From assembly GCF_003594935.2 (NCBI RefSeq), contig NZ_CP043342.1:2232001-2296000 (forward strand): a stretch of 64,000 nucleotides of DNA. The letters are read 5' to 3'. Shown piece after piece: positions 6,720 to 15,323 of this stretch. The notes beneath the pieces were generated by a model. That model worked only from the letters and a program-made list of their open reading frames with translations, was not told where the DNA came from and ran no database searches. The first letter of the stretch is position 1, and each line of letters starts with the position of its first letter. The translations under genes were made by a program, and so were the position numbers. Origin of the DNA: Enterobacter huaxiensis. GTDB taxonomy: Bacteria; Pseudomonadota; Gammaproteobacteria; Enterobacterales; Enterobacteriaceae.

Positions 6720-7082
6720 AGCCTCATCCGTAAGGTTCTGTCACTATCTCGCTCTTGGACACTAGCATTATCAAAAATTTTAAGCGCAACCTGATAGGTT
6801 GGGTGATTCCAAAAAAAAGCCCTCGCAAGGAGAGCTAAAGGAGTCTCAGTTTCACTTGCTCTTTTTATCGATGATTCCCTGGAGTTGGCATTCTCCGCAT
6901 CAGAGTCCTGAACAGTCTGGCAGTCAGGCAGTAATCAACAAGCATAAGCGCTAGTGATTAAGATAATCCTTACCTAATCATTTGGGCCGGGCAGTAACTT
7001 CAAATGCTCTGATTATCCATAGGGCTGACATAGCGACTGCAAAGGTATAGAGTTGAGGTGTCTTTATGGATTGAGGAATAAT
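6720..7082. other. Gene-free interval upstream of the Ivy moron
   Basis: No credible coding frame. It presumably holds the promoter for the ivy-like gene; I could not fix a clear -35/-10 pair. Confidence 0.4.
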
Positions 7083-7496
7083 ATGAAAGGTAAAGTGATT
7101 CTCGCTGCTATGGCTTTGGTTTCGTTCAGTGCTGTTGCTGACGAGGGGCAGTATCTTTATGACTTCGCCAGTGCAAAAAGTACCTCTAAAAGCTACTCCC
7201 AGCTTATTAGTAAAAGCAAACTTCCTGCATGGGTGAAAAGTGGTGGCACAAGCACGCCATCAACCGAAGTTACGGTTGCAGGGAAAAAGTATATTGCCCT
7301 GTCAGGGTGTAAACCTCATAGTTGTCCAGAACAGAATATTGCTGTTCTTTACTCACCTGATAGCGGTGATATCCATGGTGTGTTTTCTGATTTCAATGTA
7401 GAAAAGAATCGTGAGACATTGACTTGGTTAAACCTGGATCCGATTGATTCTGATGCGATGAAAAATGCGCTTTTCAATCGGCTGTACGGCAATTAA
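7083..7496 (+). CDS. ivy: Ivy-family C-type lysozyme inhibitor (prophage moron)
   Basis: A 137-residue protein with a signal peptide cleaved after Ala19 (SFSAVA-DEG) and the Ivy signature loop CKPHSC at residues 76-81, followed by VFSDF and ETLTWLNLDP as in Ivy. Ivy is a periplasmic inhibitor that inserts this His-bearing loop into the lysozyme active site; it protects from host lysozyme and can restrain lytic transglycosylases. I chose ATG 7083 behind GAGGAA rather than an upstream ATG at 7053, because only it gives an N-terminal signal. It is cargo, not a phage lysis gene. Confidence 0.88.
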   Translation: MKGKVILAAMALVSFSAVADEGQYLYDFASAKSTSKSYSQLISKSKLPAWVKSGGTSTPSTEVTVAGKKYIALSGCKPHSCPEQNIAVLYSPDSGDIHGVFSDFNVEKNRETLTWLNLDPIDSDAMKNALFNRLYGN

Positions 7497-7503
7497 ATAA
7501 CCC

Positions 7504-7537
7504 AAGCTTCAAACTGTAATCCACCAGTTTGAAGCTT
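7504..7537. terminator. Bidirectional terminator-like hairpin
   Basis: A 13-bp perfect inverted repeat (AAGCTTCAAACTG and its complement, eight-base loop) lies between the convergent ivy and minus-strand hypothetical genes. There is no long T tract on either side, so efficiency is uncertain. Confidence 0.55.
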
Positions 7538-7575
7538 CAATACACGAATCAATCGTCTCACAGTGTGTTTGTCGC

Positions 7576-7836
7576 TCACATCGCACCCTCATTCCTCTTA
7601 ACTTTAGCAATGAATTCCTCTGTGATTGATAGGCCCGCTATGATTTCCGAATTTAAGACGGAAGCACCAAATTGGCTTACAAGGTCCAGAAGCGTTTCAT
7701 ATGTCTGGATGAGTTCCATTAGATCAGAAATGACTATTTGGTCATGCTCAGTGTGTAGATGAGTCCGTGCAGAGGCTTGATGCACTATCCACTCGAGATT
7801 GGCCTTGATTTTCTGTACGTCATCGTAGTTATACAT
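7576..7836 (-). CDS. Hypothetical minus-strand protein, 86 residues
   Basis: A soluble, mostly helical-looking protein (YDDVQKIKANLEWIVHQASA at the start, then IVISDLMELIQTYETLLDLVSQ). It is one of few minus-strand genes in the late region and would be silent in the Q-driven late transcript, so it is probably expressed from the lysogen. No family is recognised. The ribosome-binding site is weak; the call rests on protein-like composition and the convergent hairpin at 7504-7537. Confidence 0.5.
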   Translation of the reverse strand: MYNYDDVQKIKANLEWIVHQASARTHLHTEHDQIVISDLMELIQTYETLLDLVSQFGASVLNSEIIAGLSITEEFIAKVKRNEGAM

Positions 7837-7947
7837 ATTTCATGAGCTTAAATCCTCATTTCAAGATTTATTTGAGAAAAATACGTCGTTGCTTCAAATA
7901 ATGAAGCTGTGAGTGACATCTAATATTCATTCAATTTAGAGGTAATA

Positions 7948-8934
7948 ATGGCTAAGCCGGACTGGGGCGAGCTGCAGAAGCGGTTCCTGTCTGATCACGC
8001 TGCTACTGGCATATCCCCTAAGGAATGGTGCGAGGCACATAACCTTAATTATGTAACTGCTCGCCGCTATATCAAGAAAGCTACTGCGCAAAATACAAAA
8101 ATTTACGCGCGAAAGATAGCGCGCACTGCGCAGAAAGATAAATGCGCAGAAGAGCTGGTGGACATAAGGCTAAGCGCGAAGGTAAAGCGCTTTATTGCTG
8201 AATACCTGAAGGACAATAACGCCACGGCCGCCGCTGCGCGTGCTGGGTATAGTGACCCAAACTACGGACGTCAGCTCATAGCGAATCCTAACGTTGCGCA
8301 GTCTATTGCGCAGCAGCAAAAAGCCTCCATTGCGCGCACGCTTGGCAGTGCCGATGAGGTTCTTGCGCAGATGTGGCAACTCGCTACCTTCGATGCAAAC
8401 CAGCTTTCGCAGTATCGCCGCGGAGCTTGTCGTTACTGCTGGGGCTTCGGTCATCACTACCAGTGGCGCGATGCAGTTGAGTTCGAAGAGAAAAGACTCG
8501 AGGCTGTTGAACGTGACAGACGTGAACCAGAGGATTCTGGTGGTTACGGTTACGACCACAACAAAGAGCCTAACCCAGAATGCCCGCGCTGCAACGGCGA
8601 TGGCATTGGCCAGCCTTACTTCCCGGACACCCGCAAACTTCCGGCAACTTCTCGGCTCGCTTACTCCGGCGTAAAGGTCGGCAAAAATGGCGTCGAGATA
8701 TCGGCAATCAACCGCGAAAGAATGTTCGAAGCGGTAATGAAACGCCTTGGCCTGGCTGATAGCGAGTTCGCGCAGCGCCTGCAGCAGATTGAAATCGAAC
8801 GTCGGCAGCTGGAGGTCGAGAAACTCCGTAAAGAGCTGGCGGGTGATGGTGAGGACGATGAACCAACCCCAGTTCAAATCAATATCAACGTAGTGGACGC
8901 GAGGGCGGACGATGGGGATCAGCCCGACACTTAA
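7948..8934 (+). CDS. Terminase small subunit
   Basis: A 328-residue protein opening with a helix-turn-helix-like region (SPKEWCEAHNLNYVTARRY), then FIAEYLKDNNATAAAARAGYS, which is typical of terminase small subunits that recognise phage packaging DNA. A CRYCWGFG...CPRCNGDG pair around residues 160-216 could bind zinc. The C-terminal third is a charged coiled coil. It overlaps the large-subunit gene by 23 bases. A GAGGTAATA ribosome site precedes the ATG. Confidence 0.85.
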   Translation: MAKPDWGELQKRFLSDHAATGISPKEWCEAHNLNYVTARRYIKKATAQNTKIYARKIARTAQKDKCAEELVDIRLSAKVKRFIAEYLKDNNATAAAARAGYSDPNYGRQLIANPNVAQSIAQQQKASIARTLGSADEVLAQMWQLATFDANQLSQYRRGACRYCWGFGHHYQWRDAVEFEEKRLEAVERDRREPEDSGGYGYDHNKEPNPECPRCNGDGIGQPYFPDTRKLPATSRLAYSGVKVGKNGVEISAINRERMFEAVMKRLGLADSEFAQRLQQIEIERRQLEVEKLRKELAGDGEDDEPTPVQININVVDARADDGDQPDT

Positions 8935-10219
8935 TATCCCTCAAGCGCGCTTCCTCGCGATGCAGCATAAGTTCAAAGCCTATGTTGCCGGGTTCGGTTC
9001 CGGAAAGACGTGGGTGGGTTGTGGCGGTATCTGTAAGGGGATGTGGGAGCACCCTAAAATCAACCAGGGTTATTTCGCGCCGACGTACCCGCAAATCCGT
9101 GACATCTTCTACCCGACGATTGAGGAGGTGGCCTTCGACTGGGGGCTGAGCGTCAAAATCAACGAGGGGAACAAAGAGGTTCACTTCTACGAGGGGCGAC
9201 GATACCGCGGGACCACAATCTGCCGCTCTATGGAGAAGCCCGGCTCGATAGTTGGCTTCAAAATCGGAAACGCGATGGTCGATGAGCTGGACGTCATGGC
9301 GGCTGCCAAAGCGCAGCAGGCGTGGCGAAAAATCATAGCCCGTATGCGCTACAAAGTTGATGGGCTGCGTAACGGCATCGATGTAACGACAACGCCGGAA
9401 GGCTTCAAGTTCGTCTACCAGCAGTTCGTGAAGGCTGTGCGTGAAAAGCCCCAACTGGCGGCCCTGTATGGGCTGATTCAGGCCAGCACATTCGACAATG
9501 CGAAGAATCTACCGCCTGATTACATTCCATCGCTGCTGAGTTCTTACCCTGACGAACTGATTCAGGCCTATCTGCGCGGGAAGTTCACCAACCTTAACAG
9601 CGGGACTATTTACCATACCTTTAACCGCAAGCTGAATAACTGTTCTGACGAGATTCAAGACGGGGATCCGCTGTTTATCGGTATGGACTTTAACGTGGGG
9701 AAAATGGCCGCGATTGTTCACGTAAAGCGTAACGGCCTTCCGCGCGCGGTTCGTGAACTGGTGAAGGTTTACGATACTCCGGCGATGATTAAGCGCATCC
9801 AGGAAGAGTTCTGGCGATATGAGGATGGTCGTTATGTTAAGAGCCGGGAGATTTACATTTATCCGGATGCCTCTGGCGACTCCCGCAAATCGCAGAATGC
9901 CAGCAAGACCGATATTGCTCAGCTCAACGATGCCGGATTCAGCGTCATTGTTGATGATGCCAACCCGCCGGTTAAAGACCGCATCAACTCAATGAATGCT
10001 ATGTTCTGTAACGCCAACGGCGAGCGCCGCTATCTGGTGAACGTCCACAACTGCCCGGTTTATACCGAAAGCCTCGAGCAGCAAATCTGGGCGGCAAATG
10101 GCGAACCGGACAAATCAGCAGATAACGATCACCCCAATGATGCTGGTGGGTACTTCATCGTGAAGGATTACCCGATTGTGAAACCGGCATACTCAATCAC
10201 CATGGACACTACTTTCTGA
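8912..10219 (+). CDS. Terminase large subunit
   Basis: A 435-residue packaging motor. Walker A is GFGSGKT at residues 27-33 and Walker B AMVDELD at 121-127. The RNase-H-like nuclease half includes FIGMDFNVGK (Asp259) and YPDASGDS. It translocates DNA into the prohead and cuts the concatemer. It lies directly after the small subunit and one base before the portal gene. Confidence 0.92.
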   Translation: MGISPTLNIPQARFLAMQHKFKAYVAGFGSGKTWVGCGGICKGMWEHPKINQGYFAPTYPQIRDIFYPTIEEVAFDWGLSVKINEGNKEVHFYEGRRYRGTTICRSMEKPGSIVGFKIGNAMVDELDVMAAAKAQQAWRKIIARMRYKVDGLRNGIDVTTTPEGFKFVYQQFVKAVREKPQLAALYGLIQASTFDNAKNLPPDYIPSLLSSYPDELIQAYLRGKFTNLNSGTIYHTFNRKLNNCSDEIQDGDPLFIGMDFNVGKMAAIVHVKRNGLPRAVRELVKVYDTPAMIKRIQEEFWRYEDGRYVKSREIYIYPDASGDSRKSQNASKTDIAQLNDAGFSVIVDDANPPVKDRINSMNAMFCNANGERRYLVNVHNCPVYTESLEQQIWAANGEPDKSADNDHPNDAGGYFIVKDYPIVKPAYSITMDTTF

Positions 10220-10220
10220 T

Positions 10221-11609
10221 ATGGCAAACGACGATATCACCTGGGTTCGACCAGAACACCGGGCGGCTTCTGCTGCCTGGCGGAAATACAGGGACTTCTG
10301 CAAAGGAGCTGAGGCCGTAAAGGCGGCGGGTAATAAATATCTGCCGTATCTCGACCCAACCGATAAATCCACGCGTAACCGCAAACGCAACGAAGACTAT
10401 CTGAGTCGCGCGGTGTTCTATGCCATTGCGGGTAATACGAAGATCGGCATGCTTGGCATGGCATATCGAAAGGATCCCACCTTTAACGGCCCGGAGAAGC
10501 TCAAATATCTGTTAGACAATGCTGACGGGGCCGGCACCAGTATTTACCAGCAGTCGCAGCTGGTGACCGAGAACGTGCTGGAGGTTGCGCGAGAGGGCAT
10601 TTACGTCGATTACGCTGAAGCCTCCGATGAGGCGATCATCCTCCGCTATCCGGCAGAGAACATCATCAACTGGCGAACAAAGCGTATTAACGGACGCGAT
10701 CAGCTGGTGCTGGTGGTCCTGCGCGAATGCGTAGAAGAGCCGGATGGTTACGCTTACAAGGATGAAATCCAGTACCGCGAGCTGGCGCTGGAAGAAGGGA
10801 GGTTCATATGCCGCGTATGGCGCCGGGCAGGTGGCACAGCAAGCGGAACCTACACCGTCGACAGCGAATATCATCCTAAACCCAAAGGAAAGGACTACTG
10901 GGATGAAATTCCGTTTACCTTTGTCGGCGCCCAGAACAACGATCCCACTATCGATGACTCTCCGCTGGCTGCGCTGGTGGAAATAAACCACGGTCATTAC
11001 CGTAACAGTGCTGACTATGAAGACAGCGTGTGGTTCTGTGGCCAGGTGCAGCCGTATATGACCGGGCTCGATACCAACTGGCGCGACCACCTTGAGAAGA
11101 AGGGCGTGAAAATTGGTTCCCGATCACCGCTTTTGCTTCCCAAAGAAGGCTCGTTTGGTTACGCCCAGGCGCAGCCCAACATGCTGGCTAAAGAGGCCAT
11201 GGACAGTAAACGCGATTACATGGTGCAGCTGGGCGCCCGACTGATTGAGCAGAACGCCACGGCGAAGACTGCGACGCAGGCGAGCGGTGAGCAAACATCA
11301 TCAACATCGGTGCTCGGTATCTGCGTTTCAAACGTTTCTGAGGCCTACACGCTGGCGCTTGGCTGGTGTGCAAAATATCTCGGCATCAAGGGTGAATCGA
11401 CGAGCTACACGATCAACCAGGAATTCATTGCGAAGGTTGCCGAGTCGGGAATGGTGACGGCAATCGTCAACGCCTGGCAGTCCGGTGCGCTGCGCGATAG
11501 CGATATGATTCGAGCACTGCAGAAGCTTGATCTCATTGACCCGGCCGACAGTCCGGACGAGGTTATTGATGTGCTTCGCAATCAGGCACCAACGCTTACT
11601 GGGGGCTAA
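10221..11609 (+). CDS. Portal protein (DUF4055 family)
   Basis: A 462-residue protein resembling the DUF4055 group of portal proteins (GNKYLPYLDPTDKSTRNRKR, then DYLSRAVFYAIAGNTKIGML). The portal forms the dodecameric vertex through which DNA enters and to which the neck attaches. Its place between terminase and the MuF-like gene is canonical. Confidence 0.85.
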   Translation: MANDDITWVRPEHRAASAAWRKYRDFCKGAEAVKAAGNKYLPYLDPTDKSTRNRKRNEDYLSRAVFYAIAGNTKIGMLGMAYRKDPTFNGPEKLKYLLDNADGAGTSIYQQSQLVTENVLEVAREGIYVDYAEASDEAIILRYPAENIINWRTKRINGRDQLVLVVLRECVEEPDGYAYKDEIQYRELALEEGRFICRVWRRAGGTASGTYTVDSEYHPKPKGKDYWDEIPFTFVGAQNNDPTIDDSPLAALVEINHGHYRNSADYEDSVWFCGQVQPYMTGLDTNWRDHLEKKGVKIGSRSPLLLPKEGSFGYAQAQPNMLAKEAMDSKRDYMVQLGARLIEQNATAKTATQASGEQTSSTSVLGICVSNVSEAYTLALGWCAKYLGIKGESTSYTINQEFIAKVAESGMVTAIVNAWQSGALRDSDMIRALQKLDLIDPADSPDEVIDVLRNQAPTLTGG

Positions 11610-11610
11610 T

Positions 11611-12708
11611 ATGGCAACCGTAAACGAAAGCCTGCGCGATGAGTCGATCGCACATTCCGTCTGGTTAAGCCGCTATGCAACAGGCGTGGCAAACCGGATG
11701 GTGAAGTTGCTCAACGAGACGGACGCAGACCTGTCGGCACGCCTGCTCGATGCGCTCGACAGATTGCCTCCTGAGAGCTTCACCGTTAGCCGTCTGCAGA
11801 GTTTACTGGGCAGCGTGCGCGATCTTAACCATCAGGCCGTAGCCACCATGCAGGCCGGGCTCGAGAGTGAGCTGGTGGCGCTGGCAAAGAACGAGGCCAG
11901 TTATCAGATGAGCCTGTTCGATTCCCTTCTGCCTTCACAGGTCCTGTCTCACTATCCGCTGCAGGGCATCAACGCCGATATGGTGTATGCCGCGGCGATG
12001 GCGCAGCCCTTTCAGGGTAGGCTGCTGAGTGAGTGGGCGGAGAATCTGGAATCGGACAGGCTGGCGCGTATCGTGAACGCCGTCCGCAGGGGGTATCTTG
12101 CCGGCGACACGGTAGAGACAATCGCGCGCAGTGTTCGCGGCCACGCCAACAAAGACTATCGCGACGGCGCGCTGCAGATGAGCAGGGCAAACGCTGCCAG
12201 CATCGCTAAAACAGCCGTGAATCATCTGGCTGCCACAGCACGCAACAGCTTCACCAGCGCCAACAGCGATATCGTAAAAGGCAAACAGTGGCTATCTACG
12301 CTGGACAATAAAACCAGCCACGACTGCATTATTCGTGACCTGTTGCGTTACACCCTGGATAACAAACCGGTCGGGCATAAGGTGCCTTACCTGCAGGGAC
12401 CCGGGAAGATTCATTTCTGCTGTCGTTCTACTGAAACCCTGATCCTCAAGTCGTGGCGCGAACTCGGCATCGATATCGACGAGATGGACGAGGGGAGTCG
12501 GGCCAGTATGGATGGACAGGTACCGGGGAAAACATCATATCTGGAATGGCTCGCGCGCCAGCCGGCACAACGCCAGGATCAGGTTCTGGGTGCCGAGCGT
12601 GGCCGTTTGTTCCGCGCGGGTGAAATCGACTTGGCTGATATGTTCACTGACAAAGGCGAATGGATCAGCCTGGAACGTCTGAAGCAGCTCTCAGGCACAG
12701 ACAACTAA
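11611..12708 (+). CDS. MuF/SPP1 gp7-like head morphogenesis protein
   Basis: A 365-residue protein whose C-terminal half carries the MuF-type pattern: NHLAATARNSFT, WLSTLDNKTSHDC, and the terminal GKIHFCCRST. These are minor head proteins often bound to the portal and ejected with DNA. I chose ATG 11611, one base after the portal stop; upstream in-frame codons overlap the portal gene. Confidence 0.85.
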   Translation: MATVNESLRDESIAHSVWLSRYATGVANRMVKLLNETDADLSARLLDALDRLPPESFTVSRLQSLLGSVRDLNHQAVATMQAGLESELVALAKNEASYQMSLFDSLLPSQVLSHYPLQGINADMVYAAAMAQPFQGRLLSEWAENLESDRLARIVNAVRRGYLAGDTVETIARSVRGHANKDYRDGALQMSRANAASIAKTAVNHLAATARNSFTSANSDIVKGKQWLSTLDNKTSHDCIIRDLLRYTLDNKPVGHKVPYLQGPGKIHFCCRSTETLILKSWRELGIDIDEMDEGSRASMDGQVPGKTSYLEWLARQPAQRQDQVLGAERGRLFRAGEIDLADMFTDKGEWISLERLKQLSGTDN

Positions 12709-12727
12709 CAATCACATCTTACTCCAC

Positions 12728-12753
12728 GCCCTGGCATCCGCCGGGGCTTTTTT
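12728..12753 (+). terminator. Terminator-like hairpin inside the head operon
   Basis: GCCCTGGC and GCCGGGGC pair with one G-T wobble around ATCC, followed by six T. It lies between the MuF-like and scaffold genes and would need Q antitermination to be passed. Confidence 0.75.
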
Positions 12754-12788
12754 ATGGGCGAGGCCCGGCAAAATCCCGAGGGGAAATT

Positions 12789-13559
12789 ATGTTAATTCGA
12801 AACATGCTTCTGAAATATTACGCACCTGAAAGCGGCGGTGAGGGCGGCGGTGGCGGTGGTATCGAAATCACTCCTGAAATCCAGAAGCTGATTGATGAGC
12901 GCGTGACCAGCGAAGTCACTGGCCTCAAAACGAAAAATAGCGAACTGCTGGGCACCATTAAACAGCAGAAAGAAAACCTGTCCCGCTTTGAAGGTATCGA
13001 TCCAGACGCTGTACGCGGCATTCTCCAGCGTTTTTCTGACGACGAAGAGGCGAAGCTTATCGCCGCCGGAAAAATTGATGAGGTGCTCGATAAGCGCACC
13101 GAGCGCCTGCGTGCTGATGTCGATAAAAAGATTAAAGCAGCAAATGACCGCGCGGACAAAGCCGAAGCGTTCTCCAACAAATTCCGGGACCGCGTCCTGG
13201 GTGATGCAATCCGAGCTGCAGCCGCGAAGACAGGCGCGCTGCCGGAAGCATCAGACGATCTGATCCTGCGTGCTAAAGGCACATTCCAGCTCAACGACGA
13301 AGGCGAGGCCGTAGCAGTTGATGCAAATGGCGATGTTCTGTTCGGCAAAGACGGCAAAACCCCACTAAGCCCGCTTGAGTGGGCGGAATCTCTCAAGGAG
13401 ACGGCTCCGCATCTGTTCCCTCGTGCAGAAGGTACTGGCGCGGGAGGACACAAGCCAAACGGTGGTGGCAGCCTGAAACGTTCCGAAATGAGCGCCAGCG
13501 ACAAGGCGGACTACATCCGCAAGCATGGCCAGCAGGCCTTCCTCAAACTTCCGAAATAA
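12789..13559 (+). CDS. Head scaffolding protein
   Basis: A 256-residue, highly charged coiled-coil protein directly upstream of the major capsid gene. It has a Gly-rich segment near residue 20 (GGEGGGGGG), a KNSELLGTIKQQKENLSRFE helix and a basic C-terminus, all typical of scaffold proteins that shape the prohead and are then lost. I chose ATG 12789 behind GAGGGGAAA; the longer frame starts inside the previous gene. Confidence 0.78.
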   Translation: MLIRNMLLKYYAPESGGEGGGGGGIEITPEIQKLIDERVTSEVTGLKTKNSELLGTIKQQKENLSRFEGIDPDAVRGILQRFSDDEEAKLIAAGKIDEVLDKRTERLRADVDKKIKAANDRADKAEAFSNKFRDRVLGDAIRAAAAKTGALPEASDDLILRAKGTFQLNDEGEAVAVDANGDVLFGKDGKTPLSPLEWAESLKETAPHLFPRAEGTGAGGHKPNGGGSLKRSEMSASDKADYIRKHGQQAFLKLPK

Positions 13560-13571
13560 GGCGTTTCCCGT

Positions 13572-14522
13572 ATGACGACTGCTAATACCGACCTGATTAT
13601 TTATGACGACCTGGCACAGACCGCTTTCCTCGAGCGCCGACAGGACAACCTGGCAATCTTCAACGCCTCTTCCAACGGGGCTATCCTGCTGGATAACGAG
13701 CTGATTGAAGGCGATTTCCGCAAGCGAGCCTTCTACAAGGTGGGCGGCTCCATTGAATCTCGCGATGTGAACTCCACCGATAAAGTGACGGGCAAGAAGA
13801 TCGGCGCTGGTGAAGCCGTGTCTGTCAAAGCACCGTGGAAATATGGCCCATACGAAACCACCGAAGAGGCATTCAAACGCCGCGGCCGCTCTGTAGACGA
13901 GTTCTCCGAAGTGATCGGCACTGATGTGGCTGATGCGACACTTGAGGGCTACGTGAAGTACGGTCTGAAGGCGCTGACGGCAGCAATTGGCGCCAACGCT
14001 GACATGGTGGTAACCGCCGACATCGAGACCGACGGTAAGAAGACCCTGACGCGCGGCCTGCGTAAGTACGGCGATAAGTTCAACCGCGTGGTGCTCTTCG
14101 TTATGCACTCCGCCACCTACTTCGACATCGTGGATGAGGCGATAGCCAACAAAATCTACGAAGAGGCGGGCGTGGTGGTCTACGGCGGGCAGCCGGGTAC
14201 GCTGGGTAAACCGGTACTGGTGACCGACACCATGGATGTTGATGCGATCCTAGGGCTGGTCACTGGCGCAGTGACCGTCACCGAGTCTCAGGCTCCGGGC
14301 TTCCGTTCCTATGACATTAACGACCAGGAAAACCTTGCCATCGGCTACCGCGCTGAAGGTGTGGTTAACGTCGATCTGCTTGGCTACAGCTGGGACACTG
14401 CCAAAGGCGATAACCCTGACCTGACCAAAATCGGCACTGCCGGCAACTGGAAGAAGCACTTCACCAGTAACAAATCTACGGCAGGCGTGCTGATCAAACT
14501 GGAATCCGCGGTGGGGGAGTAA
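13572..14522 (+). CDS. Major capsid protein
   Basis: A 316-residue structural protein following scaffold in the standard order. Recognisable segments are the N-terminal QDNLAIFNASSNGAILL, an E-loop-like region around residues 45-90, and VVLFVMHSATYFDIVDEAI. It is expected to adopt the HK97 fold and to be the most abundant head protein. The last codons (GTG GGG GAG TAA) contain a run of five G that can allow a -1 slip into a frame coding for an Ig-like domain. Confidence 0.85.
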   Translation: MTTANTDLIIYDDLAQTAFLERRQDNLAIFNASSNGAILLDNELIEGDFRKRAFYKVGGSIESRDVNSTDKVTGKKIGAGEAVSVKAPWKYGPYETTEEAFKRRGRSVDEFSEVIGTDVADATLEGYVKYGLKALTAAIGANADMVVTADIETDGKKTLTRGLRKYGDKFNRVVLFVMHSATYFDIVDEAIANKIYEEAGVVVYGGQPGTLGKPVLVTDTMDVDAILGLVTGAVTVTESQAPGFRSYDINDQENLAIGYRAEGVVNVDLLGYSWDTAKGDNPDLTKIGTAGNWKKHFTSNKSTAGVLIKLESAVGE

Positions 14523-14803
14523 CGCTGTCAGCGGATAAAACCTCCGCAACTGCTGACAGCACTGATGCGGTCACTGTTTCCCTGAAATACTCCCTTAATG
14601 GCGCCGGTGTCTCCGGCAAAACCGTCGCGTGGACGTCCACAGGCGGCACGCTCAGCACGGCCAGTTCTCAAACCGGCTCTGCTGGTGGTGCAACGGTGAA
14701 ACTCACATCAGACGTTGCTGGCACCTTCAAGGTAACCGGCACGGTTGACGGCGTGGCGAAATCCACAGAGGAGATCACCTTCACTGCGCCTGCCGGAGAA
14801 TAA
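14516..14803 (+). CDS. Ig-like capsid extension reached by -1 frameshift
   Basis: Directly at the capsid stop, the -1 frame stays open for 95 codons to a TAA and has no sensible start codon. It reads GVTLSADKTSATADSTDAVT, then KTVAWTSTGGTLS, GGATVKLTSDVAGTFKVTGT and ITFTAPAGE, a bacterial Ig-like (Big-type) beta sandwich. A slip on the GGGGG run (14513-14517) joins it to the capsid C-terminus after AVG. Ig-like domains added to capsid or tail proteins through -1 frameshifting are known in tailed phages and are thought to decorate the particle and bind surface glycans. Minor expression as a capsid-Ig fusion is inferred. Confidence 0.72.
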   Translation, partial: GVTLSADKTSATADSTDAVTVSLKYSLNGAGVSGKTVAWTSTGGTLSTASSQTGSAGGATVKLTSDVAGTFKVTGTVDGVAKSTEEITFTAPAGE

Positions 14804-14806
14804 CGA

Positions 14807-14824
14807 ATGGGGCGAAAGCCCCAT
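14807..14824 (+). repeat. Perfect hairpin with GAAA tetraloop
   Basis: ATGGGGC-GAAA-GCCCCAT is a seven-pair stem closed by a stable GNRA loop. It lies three bases after the Ig-like stop and just upstream of the next ribosome site. It has no T tract, so it is more likely an RNA-stability or translation element than a terminator. Confidence 0.7.
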
Positions 14825-14839
14825 AAACAGGATGAATCG

Positions 14840-15322
14840 ATGATCAATACCGATATCACCTCTCCTGATGCCAACAGCTACGCCAGTGAAGAGGGTCTTG
14901 CCTCATTTGCGGAAATACGCGGCATTGAACTGCCTGATAAGCTCACGCCTTTGCTGATTAAGGCAATGGATTACCTGGAAGGGCTGGATTGGGTTGGCTC
15001 AAAAGCTGACCCGAGACAGGCTCTGGCATGGCCACGCGTGAATGTCGTTCTGGATGAACATGATTTCCCGCCGGATGAAGTTCCACGGCAAGTTATAACC
15101 GCACAGTGCATGCTGGCGGTAGAGGCAATCGACGGCGATTTACTCTCCAGCGTGCGCGAAGCCGCTGTGAAAACTGAACGTGTGGAAGGTGCTGTCACCA
15201 TGACCTATGCGGTCGCAGATGGTGAAGTCTTCACGCCGTCCTATCCTGCCGTTATGGCGCTGTTGGGCGACCTCGCCGGTGGTCGTGGTTACGCCATCAA
15301 TTCATTTGCTGAGAGGGCCTGA
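14840..15322 (+). CDS. Head-tail connector / DnaT-like phage protein
   Basis: A 160-residue protein opening ITSPDANSYASEEGLASFAE, the pattern of a phage family often labelled putative DnaT-like ssDNA-binding. Its invariable place after the capsid gene argues for a head-completion (adaptor) role instead. WPR in the middle and the C-terminal PAVMALLGDL helix fit. I chose ATG 14840 after AGGATG; the ATG at 14807 lies in the hairpin stem. Confidence 0.7.
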   Translation: MINTDITSPDANSYASEEGLASFAEIRGIELPDKLTPLLIKAMDYLEGLDWVGSKADPRQALAWPRVNVVLDEHDFPPDEVPRQVITAQCMLAVEAIDGDLLSSVREAAVKTERVEGAVTMTYAVADGEVFTPSYPAVMALLGDLAGGRGYAINSFAERA

Positions 15323-15323
15323 T

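Noticed and set aside
12818..13504. 228-residue minus-strand open frame opposite the scaffold gene
   Set aside because: Ser/Pro-rich antisense shadow of a codon-biased plus-strand gene; no ribosome site and it breaks the operon logic.
13365..14108. 247-residue minus-strand open frame opposite the capsid gene
   Set aside because: Antisense shadow of scaffold and capsid genes with no independent start signal.
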